Shown piece by piece: positions 1 to 5,081 of a stretch of 5,081 nt of DNA; within the stretch, counting starts at the first letter, position 1; the number at the start of each line of letters is the position of its first letter. The DNA is from Flavobacteriia bacterium (GTDB lineage Bacteria; Bacteroidota; Bacteroidia; Flavobacteriales; Flavobacteriaceae), in contig DRQI01000082.1 of NCBI GenBank assembly GCA_011330545.1, positions 1 to 5,081 of the forward strand. The letters are read 5' to 3'. A model generated the notes under the pieces. The model did not search any database. It was given only the letters and a program-made list of their open reading frames with translations, and was not told where the DNA came from. The translations under genes and the position numbers were made by a program.

Positions 1-24
1 ATCAAAAAGCACTTTATCAATCAT
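1..24 (-). CDS. Start of a further gene, cut by the left edge; possibly an ABC transporter permease
   Basis: An ATG at 24-22 opens a frame with no stop up to the edge of the window, encoding MIDKVLFD. It overlaps the last eight bases of the HlyD-family adaptor gene (adaptor stop TGA at 19-17), an arrangement typical of translationally coupled genes in one operon. Only eight codons are visible, so the product cannot be recognised from sequence. Adaptors of this kind in Bacteroidota are often followed by an FtsX/MacB-type ABC permease, an ABC ATPase or a TolC-like outer membrane protein. A short hydrophilic lead with an acidic end would suit a cytoplasmic N-terminus of a permease, but this is inference from context. 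The reality of the gene is moderately supported by the overlap; its function is not. Confidence 0.45.
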
Positions 25-1267
25 TGCCGAGTAGTTTTATGCTTTTTTCTTCATACCCTTCGGGTTTGGTTAAATATACTACGTCTTTTTCTTTGAGGCC
101 CTTTTCAACGATGACAACGTCATTATTTGATTCTCCTAATTGAAGCTGTTTTTTTGTTACCGAAAATCCTGCTTTTACATAAGCAAAACTTATGCTATCT
201 TTAGAAAATACGGCCTCTAACGGAACGGTCAACACATCTTCTTTAGAGGAAGTTAAAATCCGATTCGAAGTGGTCATTCCGGGACGGATATTCTCATTGG
301 TTTTTGTCAATTCTATCAATATTTGAAATATTTTGATGTCTGAGCCTTGCTTCTTTTCTCCCACATTGGCAACGCTGGTAACAATTCCGTCAAGTTCAAT
401 ATCAGGAAAGGCATCAAAACCAATTTTTACCGGCAAGCCTTTTTTTATTTTTCTGATGTCAACTTCATTGGCATAGGTTTTAGACTCCATTTTTGTCAAA
501 TCGGGCAAATTGGCAATGGTAGGATCCCAAGGGCTTATGGTTGAGCCTACTTTCTTTTTATCGCCACGCCAATTTTTAGCATAGGTTAGCATGCCATTTG
601 AATCAGAATATATGGTAAATGACGCTAATAGGTCTTTCAATGCCTTTAGCTGTTTGTTTATTTTAGAAACTTCGGTACCTACTTCTACCATTTTGGCCTG
701 GGCTTGCCTTTTTTTGATGGCATAATTCTCTTTTCGCTCTCTTAAATCTCTTTCTAATTTTTCTAAATTTATTTCTAACTTTCTGATAGTTGCCGGTGGC
801 TCATAGATAGATTGTTTTAATTCTAACCGGGTTTCTTCCATGTTAAATTCTAAATCTTTTATCGCATTTCTCTCTTGCTTTAATGTCAGGGTAGTATCTA
901 ATTTTTGCTGTGTATATTTCGATTGGGCTGTTTCTAGGTTTAAACGGGCATCAATTATTTGCTCATTGACACCGGTTGGGTCTAACCGCCCCACATAATC
1001 GCCCGCTTTTATAACGGTACCTTCGGGAATCAAATCTTGAATTTTGATATCCCTCAACTTAAATTTTCTGAGGTTTGCCGGCCCTTTTATTTTCTTTAAA
1101 CTGGTTGATTGGGCTTCGCCCGAAATAATAACTTCATTTTTAAATACCCCTCGCTTTACTTCTGACGTTATCGCCACTTTTTCTTCATCAGTATTAAAAA
1201 AATAAAAATAGGAGCTTAGTAGTAGGATTGCGATAATCCCCAAGGCGTACATTGTTTTTTTAGGCAT
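17..1267 (-). CDS. HlyD/MacA-family periplasmic adaptor (membrane fusion) protein of an efflux system
   Basis: This 416-residue protein would sit in the inner membrane and bridge an export pump to an outer membrane channel across the periplasm. Residues 6-24 form one N-terminal membrane anchor. The first lipoyl-like half lies at about 70-97 (VIKAGDYVGRLDP at 85-97). A long charged helical region at about 100-215, rich in K, E, L and Q, should form the coiled-coil hairpin. The second lipoyl half follows at about 216-255, then a beta-barrel at about 256-340 ending in the family-typical IRPGMT (327-332), and a membrane-proximal domain to the end. I chose the ATG at 1267. The frame stays open to a TTG at 1300, but that codon lies inside a promoter-like element and the hydrophobic anchor follows the ATG directly. 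The stop overlaps the next gene, so the two are probably co-transcribed. The substrate is unknown, and whether the partner is an ABC or RND pump cannot be decided here. Confidence 0.88.
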   Translation of the reverse strand: MPKKTMYALGIIAILLLSSYFYFFNTDEEKVAITSEVKRGVFKNEVIISGEAQSTSLKKIKGPANLRKFKLRDIKIQDLIPEGTVIKAGDYVGRLDPTGVNEQIIDARLNLETAQSKYTQQKLDTTLTLKQERNAIKDLEFNMEETRLELKQSIYEPPATIRKLEINLEKLERDLRERKENYAIKKRQAQAKMVEVGTEVSKINKQLKALKDLLASFTIYSDSNGMLTYAKNWRGDKKKVGSTISPWDPTIANLPDLTKMESKTYANEVDIRKIKKGLPVKIGFDAFPDIELDGIVTSVANVGEKKQGSDIKIFQILIELTKTNENIRPGMTTSNRILTSSKEDVLTVPLEAVFSKDSISFAYVKAGFSVTKKQLQLGESNNDVVIVEKGLKEKDVVYLTKPEGYEEKSIKLLGND

Positions 1268-1297
1268 GGCAACAGCAATTATTTTGTTTTGCGAAAC

Positions 1298-1305
1298 CAA
1301 ATATA
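1298..1305 (-). promoter_or_regulatory. Bacteroidota-type -7 promoter element upstream of the adaptor gene
   Basis: On the minus strand these bases read TATATTTG, an exact match to the Bacteroidota housekeeping -7 consensus TAnnTTTG. The element sits about 30 bases before the ATG at 1267, which would give a short leader of roughly 20-25 bases. The expected upstream TTG-type (-33) element is weak: only a TTTTC stretch lies at about the right distance. In an AT-rich gap such a match can arise by chance, but the location, orientation and the 166-base break from the gene upstream fit a separate transcription unit beginning here. Confidence 0.45.
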
Positions 1306-1433
1306 CCTAAAAATGGGGTCTGAAAATCTTTTTTTTTCTTAATAAAATATTAAAACTTCTTTGAATGTAGCAGTACTTTTAACCGGTAGGTAATCAAAGG
1401 GTTCTGAAACCTATCACTATTCTAACAACTGCA

Positions 1434-2138
1434 TTATTCGCAAGCCGATGCATTGTTAGAAATCTGTAGTTTGGCATCGGGAGGTGAAATGTAAGGAATG
1501 CCCAACCCGAGCCCTCTCAAAATAAATAACAACCCAATAATAACCACAAAAACGGGTATTATCTTTTGTATTTTATTGCGTATTGAAATTTTCAAAAAAT
1601 TTCCTGCTATTACCGCCATACTCATCATGGGTACGGTACCCAATCCGAAAAGTATCATATAAAATGCTCCATTTACCGCATTCGATGCCGCAATAGCTCC
1701 TATAAGCGCCATATAGACCAATCCGCAAGGTAAAAAACCATTGAAAAACCCTATTGAAAAAAAAGTGCTATTGCTCTTTTGCCTGAGGTAAAACCCCAAT
1801 TTAGATTTAACATACCCAATGAGTTTATACAGTGGCTTCGAAAAGTTATATTTATTAAAGATTTGTGGCGGAATCAACACGATAAGAATCATCAAAACGC
1901 CCATGACAATAGATAACCGCTGTTGAAACCCTGCCAAGTACAATCCTTTGCCTACAATACCAAAAATTAAGCCGATTAGGGCATAGCTAACCAACCTGCC
2001 AAAATGATATAAAAATGTTTGAAATACCATTTTAGATTTGTTGGCTCTATCTACGGGTAGCGCAAAGGCTATGGGGCCACACATGCCAATGCAGTGAAAA
2101 CTTCCTAACAATCCTAATATAAAAGCCGTATAAAACAA
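1434..2138 (-). CDS. SafE/TauE-like (DsbD_2, UreH-type) membrane protein of the cbb3 oxidase locus
   Basis: This 234-residue protein is almost entirely membrane-embedded, with about six hydrophobic segments (roughly 1-25, 43-64, 73-92, 125-150, 156-180 and 192-212). It carries the family signatures GSFHCIGMCGP (12-22) in the first segment and FLPCGL (135-140) in the fourth, placing Cys16, Cys20 and Cys138 within the membrane in a pattern reminiscent of CcdA/DsbD-type proteins. Databases usually label such proteins sulfite exporter TauE/SafE. Next to fixH and ccoG they are regular companions of cbb3 oxidase genes, and a role in metal or redox handling during oxidase assembly is inferred, not shown. 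The start is a TTG at 2138-2136: the frame is closed by a TAA at 2156-2154 with no ATG or GTG between, and the first internal ATG (Met19) would destroy the conserved motif. The gene begins 44 bases after fixH. The short tail ends in SACE, a possible extra thiol. Confidence 0.85.
   Translation of the reverse strand: MFYTAFILGLLGSFHCIGMCGPIAFALPVDRANKSKMVFQTFLYHFGRLVSYALIGLIFGIVGKGLYLAGFQQRLSIVMGVLMILIVLIPPQIFNKYNFSKPLYKLIGYVKSKLGFYLRQKSNSTFFSIGFFNGFLPCGLVYMALIGAIAASNAVNGAFYMILFGLGTVPMMSMAVIAGNFLKISIRNKIQKIIPVFVVIIGLLFILRGLGLGIPYISPPDAKLQISNNASACE
2136..2138 (-). promoter_or_regulatory. TTG start codon of the SafE-type gene
   Basis: The minus-strand codon here is TTG. Only five sense codons separate it from an in-frame stop upstream (TAA at 2156-2154), and none is ATG or GTG. 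The first segment with its GSFHC motif follows at once, so initiation must occur at or very near this codon. No Shine-Dalgarno-like sequence precedes it, as is usual in Bacteroidota. An ATG at 2182-2180 just after the fixH stop is in another frame and closes after five codons. Confidence 0.65.
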
Positions 2139-2182
2139 GGTTGAATTTTGATTTTATTAAATATCTATAAAAAACCTTCCAT

Positions 2183-2635
2183 TCAATAGAAAATCGCTTC
2201 TTTTAACAGATATTCTTTATCGTTGTATTTCCAGTCAATTTTTACATTCCATTTTCCCGAAACCAAATTGGCATGCTTTATTACCAATTGAGAGATTGTA
2301 GGTGAAAGTTTTTGCTCAAAATCTAAATCTTTATTTGAAGGCCGTTGAAAATAAGCTGTACCGGTAATTTTAGAAACATCCATTTCTTTAGGGAAAGTAA
2401 TTACGAAGCCATCTTTACCCGCTTCTATGCGGATATTATCTTTTAACTGATTGCCATTATTTACTTTGTCAATTTCTTGTTGATAATACAGTTCATCTTT
2501 ATAATAATCTTCTGAGACCAACTCGTGATTGTATTTATCATTTGTAACGGCCTTATATACATATTGTAAAATAAACGCCATAAATAATAACATCGCAATG
2601 ACAATACCCGTTCCCCAATTGATTTTTATTCGCAT
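2183..2635 (-). CDS. fixH: FixH/CcoH-family cbb3 oxidase assembly protein
   Basis: This 150-residue protein has a short N-terminus, one membrane helix at about 9-28 and a periplasmic domain. Directly after the helix lies a highly charged and aromatic stretch, NHELVSEDYYKDELYYQ (36-52), which is characteristic of the Bacteroidota FixH branch. The rest (about 65-150) is predicted beta-rich, with KWNVKIDWKYNDKEY (128-142) near the end. In proteobacteria FixH/CcoH associates with the cbb3 oxidase subunits and is needed for stable assembly; the same role is inferred here from family and position. It lies 72 bases after ccoG and 44 bases before the SafE-type gene, with no terminator seen on either side, so all three are probably one transcript. 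The start is an ATG, and the hydrophobic helix begins a few residues later, as in homologues. Length is close to that usual for the family. Confidence 0.88.
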   Translation of the reverse strand: MRIKINWGTGIVIAMLLFMAFILQYVYKAVTNDKYNHELVSEDYYKDELYYQQEIDKVNNGNQLKDNIRIEAGKDGFVITFPKEMDVSKITGTAYFQRPSNKDLDFEQKLSPTISQLVIKHANLVSGKWNVKIDWKYNDKEYLLKEAIFY

Positions 2636-2707
2636 TTTCTAATTAATAAAATTAAGATATCCTTACTTTTATAAACATCCGGCAGTATTAAGCCTAAAAG
2701 ACATTGT

Positions 2708-4123
2708 TTAGTTTATTTTTACAGGACCCGGAAAATTGGTAGTTGTCGTCTCTACTAATTTGCCGTTTTCGTAAATTCCGATTTTCAGTTTTTCTTTTGA
2801 AGATTTTAAATCTTTTTTATCAATTTCGATAAACAAGGTTCCTTCTGTCAAACCGCCTTTTGGTACTTGGCTATCACCTCCTAACATTTTTACTGTACCG
2901 GCATGTGATATCAGTTTAATTTCAACATTGTCTAAATCTTTCACCGTTTTATTAATGAGTTTAAAGGTGTACACATTACTAACCACCTCGCCTTTGGTGG
3001 TAAACATTTGCCCGGGCAACCTTAAAATAGTGGCCTCAATATCTGTTCGTAAAAATAATAAAGTTACCAGTACCGCTACTAAGATAGTCAATACTGCGGT
3101 ATAGGCTTTTATTCTGGCGTTGAATTTGAATTTTTCGCCTTTTTCAATATTGTCTTCTGAGGCATATCGTATCAAACCGGGGTCATATCCTGTTTTTACC
3201 ATTACTTCGTCACAGGCATCTATACAGGCTGTACAGTTTACGCATTCTAATTGTGTTCCGTTTCTGATATCTATTCCCGTTGGGCAAACTACAACGCATT
3301 GATTACAGTCAATACAATCTCCGTAACCCAGCGCTGCCCTATCTTCATTTTTACGGAATTTTTTTCTGCCTTTTTCGGCTTCTCCCCGTTTATGGTCATA
3401 AGCTACTACGATAGATTTTCGGTCTAATAAAACCCCTTGTAACCTGCCATACGGGCATACAATAATACATACTTGCTCTCTAAACCAAGCAAATACAAAG
3501 AAAAATACCAAGGTAAATACCAGTAATTTTATCAAGGTACTTACATGGTTCATCGGGCCTTCGGTGATGTATTTTAGCAACACGTCGCTTCCGATAATAT
3601 AGGCCAAAAAAACATTGGCTATGATAAATGAGATAAAAAAGAAAATGAGCCATTTTAGCCCTTTTTTTCTTATTTTTTCAGCGTTCCACGCTTGTTTATT
3701 CAACCGTATTTGTTTGGGCCTATCGCCCTCTATCCAGTATTCAACTTTACGGAAGACCATTTCCATAAAGATAGTTTGCGGACACATCCAACCGCAAAAA
3801 ATACGGCCGAAAATTACGGTAAACAGGATAATAAACACAATTCCAACCAACATGGATAATACCAATAAATGAAAATCTTGTGGCCAAAATGGCTGTCCGA
3901 AAATATTGAATTTACGCTCTAATATATTAAAGAGTAAAAATTGGTTTCCGTTTACTTTTATAAAAGGAGAGACAAATAAAATGGCCAACAACAACCAACT
4001 TACATAGGTTCTGTAATTGGTAAATTTACCTTTAGGTTTTTTAGGAAAAATAACATTGCGTTTTCCTTCTTCATTAATGGTACCTATAGAATCTCTAAAG
4101 TGTTCTTTATCTTGAGTTGTCAT
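2708..4123 (-). CDS. ccoG: CcoG/FixG (RdxA) membrane ferredoxin, cbb3 oxidase assembly copper reductase
   Basis: This 471-residue protein matches CcoG/FixG along its full length. Membrane segments lie at about 42-58, 85-108, 158-178, 195-213 and 338-358. Two membrane-border cysteine pairs are present: FCGWMCP (Cys110, Cys114) and CIIVCPYGRLQ (Cys219, Cys223). A cytoplasmic double [4Fe-4S] ferredoxin domain follows, with Cys270, Cys273, Cys276 and Cys280 in the first motif and Cys294, Cys297, Cys300 and Cys304 in the second; all eight ligands are intact. The C-terminal part after about residue 360 is the periplasmic Ig-like FixG domain. In proteobacteria CcoG has been shown to reduce Cu(II) to Cu(I) for building the CuB centre of cbb3 oxidase; the same job is inferred here. 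Its ATG is preceded by a long, structured 315-base gap after ccoP, while fixH follows 72 bases downstream. The start is well placed, with a polar cytoplasmic lead of about 40 residues. Confidence 0.95.
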   Translation of the reverse strand: MTTQDKEHFRDSIGTINEEGKRNVIFPKKPKGKFTNYRTYVSWLLLAILFVSPFIKVNGNQFLLFNILERKFNIFGQPFWPQDFHLLVLSMLVGIVFIILFTVIFGRIFCGWMCPQTIFMEMVFRKVEYWIEGDRPKQIRLNKQAWNAEKIRKKGLKWLIFFFISFIIANVFLAYIIGSDVLLKYITEGPMNHVSTLIKLLVFTLVFFFVFAWFREQVCIIVCPYGRLQGVLLDRKSIVVAYDHKRGEAEKGRKKFRKNEDRAALGYGDCIDCNQCVVVCPTGIDIRNGTQLECVNCTACIDACDEVMVKTGYDPGLIRYASEDNIEKGEKFKFNARIKAYTAVLTILVAVLVTLLFLRTDIEATILRLPGQMFTTKGEVVSNVYTFKLINKTVKDLDNVEIKLISHAGTVKMLGGDSQVPKGGLTEGTLFIEIDKKDLKSSKEKLKIGIYENGKLVETTTTNFPGPVKIN

Positions 4124-4283
4124 TATCTACACTAAATTCATTAAACCCGAGTTGTGTATTAGACTTTCTATTCCGAGCTCAAACTACTGCAAAATATACT
4201 GCTTTGCTACCTTTTCTGCTTTAACCATAACGGTGCTATGCTGAAATCAGTAAAACTTTATATTTTATTGTACCTTAAACTCT

Positions 4284-4310
4284 CATTACCCCGAAACTTC
4301 GGGGCTAATG
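4284..4310. repeat. Strong 12-bp hairpin with one bulged base
   Basis: The left arm cattaccccgaa (4284-4295) pairs with ttcgggg (4298-4304) and taatg (4306-4310), leaving a two-base loop (or four if the last A-T pair opens) and one bulged C at 4305. The GC-rich core in an AT-rich gap makes it the most stable structure visible in the window. No T run follows on either strand, so it is not a standard intrinsic terminator. It could act as an RNA stability or processing element, or be a copy of a dispersed palindromic repeat. Confidence 0.6.
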
Positions 4311-4323
4311 CATAATCCAGGTT

Positions 4324-4414
4324 AAAAAATACTTCTATTTTTATGCAAAATTACCATGAATAAATGAAACACAATGATACATTTATAACATTAGGCACAA
4401 AAAAATAGAAGTAT
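4324..4414 (-). terminator. Possible terminator or attenuator after ccoP: 14-bp inverted repeat plus T run
   Basis: The arms atacttctattttt (4329-4342) and aaaaatagaagtat (4401-4414) are perfect inverted copies separated by 58 bases. On the minus strand the second arm runs straight into six T residues (about 4329-4324), as in an intrinsic terminator, and it lies 25 bases after the ccoP stop. Weaknesses are the AT-rich stem (three G-C pairs) and the long loop, although a nested 7-bp repeat (4360-4366 with 4380-4386) could shorten it. Partial termination here would give less ccoG-fixH message than ccoP message. The symmetry could also be the ends of a small inserted element. Confidence 0.4.
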
Positions 4415-4438
4415 CTCTAATTAACGGGTACTACCCTC

Positions 4439-5080
4439 TTATTTATTACCTTCTTTCCAAATTTCTCCTTGCGGGGCTTTTGGCGTTGCCGGCGTGGTAC
4501 CTTGTAAGGATAGAACAAAACTAGCCAGTTGTTGCCGTTGTTTTTGACTAAATGTTTTTTCCCAAGCAATCATCCCTTTACCGGGCCTTCCTCCTTTAGA
4601 AATGGTATGGAAAACATTTTTAAAGCCACCTCCATTAATCCAATATTCATCGGTAAGGTTGGGGCCAATACTACCACCTCCGTCAGCCAAATGGCAAGCC
4701 GTACAATTTGTTGTAAACAACGCTTTTCCTTTTGCAATATCAGCCGGATCAGTAAGAGCGGCCAAATTTTCATCACTAAACAATTCAGGATGGTCTTTTT
4801 TATATTGTGCTACCTCCTCTTTTCCTCGCTTCACATCAGCAGCATATTCTTTTTCTTGGCTGTATTCTTCAGAATTTGTAAATACTTGTACATAATAAAA
4901 AATACCTATTGCAATGGTAATATAAAAACCGTATAACCACCACGGCGGCAATACATTGTCTAATTCCCTAATTCCGTCATAATCGTGGTCGGTCATGACT
5001 TCTTCTTCATGGCCTAATTCATTAGCCCTAGTCAATCTTTTTACTAATCTTTGCCAGAATGATAATTCGTTATTACTCAT
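4439..5080 (-). CDS. ccoP: cbb3-type cytochrome c oxidase subunit CcoP (FixP), single-haem form; 5' end may be outside the window
   Basis: The visible 213 residues carry the FixP N-terminal motif DHDYDGIRELDNVLPPWW (31-48), a membrane helix at about 49-67, a charged periplasmic linker and one class I cytochrome c domain (about 112-195). Haem attachment is CTACH (126-130), and Met170 in KGMIAW is the likely axial ligand. The protein passes electrons from donor cytochromes to the CcoN/CcoO core on the periplasmic side. Proteobacterial CcoP has two haem sites; only one is present here, which is usual for Bacteroidota. The ATG at 5080-5078 is one base from the edge. The FixP motif begins 30 residues in, and many Bacteroidota homologues have additional N-terminal membrane helices before the equivalent of SFWQRLVKRLTR, so this Met may be internal and the gene 5'-truncated by the window. 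The oxidase core genes are expected upstream, beyond the edge. The subunit assignment is very secure; the start is not. Confidence 0.93.
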   Translation of the reverse strand: MSNNELSFWQRLVKRLTRANELGHEEEVMTDHDYDGIRELDNVLPPWWLYGFYITIAIGIFYYVQVFTNSEEYSQEKEYAADVKRGKEEVAQYKKDHPELFSDENLAALTDPADIAKGKALFTTNCTACHLADGGGSIGPNLTDEYWINGGGFKNVFHTISKGGRPGKGMIAWEKTFSQKQRQQLASFVLSLQGTTPATPKAPQGEIWKEGNK

Positions 5081-5081
5081 A

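Larger units (their letters stand above)
4124..4438. other. Non-coding ccoP-ccoG gap with two inverted-repeat structures
   Basis: This 315-base stretch separates two genes that would be expected to be co-transcribed. I see no convincing coding frame on either strand; the best minus-strand ATG frame (4228-4184) has 14 codons. It contains a strong GC-cored hairpin at 4284-4310 and a 14-base inverted repeat at 4329-4342/4401-4414 followed on the minus strand by a T run, both described separately. A near-palindrome, gggta-c-taccc, lies at 4426-4436 just after the ccoP stop. Two imperfect relatives of the Bacteroidota -7 element sit upstream of ccoG on the minus strand: TATATTTTG at 4198-4190 (one base too long) and TAGTTTG at 4186-4180 (one base too short). 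Neither has a clear partner element upstream. The gap could hold an attenuator, a processing site or a second promoter for the assembly genes. Confidence 0.7.

Noticed and set aside
347..544. Plus-strand open frame of 65 codons
   Set aside because: It lies wholly inside the adaptor gene on the opposite strand, has no recognisable domain and has no intergenic start region; a shadow of the real gene.
1339..1353. Palindrome ttaata-aaa-tattaa between the SafE-type gene and the adaptor gene
   Set aside because: It consists only of A and T in a low-complexity stretch, has no T run on the minus strand after it, and is likely to arise by chance.
1398..1413. Weak hairpin (agggtt/aacct) after the SafE-type gene as a terminator
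   Set aside because: The stem is only about five pairs with a bulge, and the T run after it on the minus strand is short and interrupted.
3120..3302. Plus-strand open frame of 60 codons
   Set aside because: It is antisense to the ferredoxin domain of ccoG, whose cysteine pattern clearly identifies the true frame.
3615..3872. Plus-strand open frame of 85 codons
   Set aside because: It is antisense to the conserved membrane part of ccoG and shows no protein-family features.
4180..4198. Promoter for ccoG (TATATTTTG or TAGTTTG on the minus strand)
   Set aside because: Each departs by one base from the TAnnTTTG spacing and no convincing TTG-type element lies upstream, so I did not list it as a promoter.
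4184..4228. Fourteen-codon minus-strand frame (MVKAEKVAKQYILQ) in the ccoP-ccoG gap
   Set aside because: It is too short to distinguish from chance, has no ribosome binding site or neighbour overlap, and resembles no known leader peptide such as a run of one amino acid.
4529..4936. Plus-strand frames (to 135 codons) and one alternative minus-strand frame (4570-4776) within ccoP
   Set aside because: All overlap the cytochrome c domain and linker of ccoP, where the haem motif and FixP motif fix the coding frame.

Overview
The window reads as a stretch of a Bacteroidota chromosome, most likely from a flavobacterium or a close relative. The DNA is clearly AT-rich. Every convincing gene lies on the minus strand. 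Shine-Dalgarno-like sequences are absent before the starts, and one intergenic region carries a match to the Bacteroidota -7 promoter element (TAnnTTTG). The CcoP protein carries a single haem site, and ccoP, ccoG, fixH and a SafE-type membrane protein follow in that order, as is common next to cbb3 oxidase genes in this phylum. The species cannot be named from the sequence alone.

In the direction of transcription (high to low coordinates) the layout is: ccoP, the cytochrome c subunit of cbb3 oxidase, whose true start may lie beyond the right edge; a 315-base gap with two inverted-repeat structures; ccoG/fixG, a polyferredoxin-like membrane protein; a fixH/ccoH homologue; and a small SafE/DsbD_2-type membrane protein with a TTG start. 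A 166-base gap with a promoter candidate follows. Then comes an HlyD-family periplasmic adaptor, and finally the first eight codons of a further gene that overlaps the adaptor stop and runs off the left edge.

The first four genes form the 3' part of a high-affinity (microaerobic) cbb3 terminal oxidase locus. CcoP delivers electrons to the oxidase. CcoG is known in proteobacteria to reduce copper for the CuB site, FixH/CcoH is an assembly factor, and the SafE-type protein is a regular but poorly understood companion, probably concerned with metal or redox handling. The adaptor and the gene that overlaps it look like a separate transcription unit for an export system, unrelated to respiration.

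I found no mobile element, CRISPR array, tRNA or rRNA. The gene content is ordinary. The points most worth a second look are the structured ccoP-ccoG gap, which could set the ratio of oxidase to assembly factors, the membrane CxxxC motifs shared by CcoG and the SafE-type protein, and the start-site corrections.
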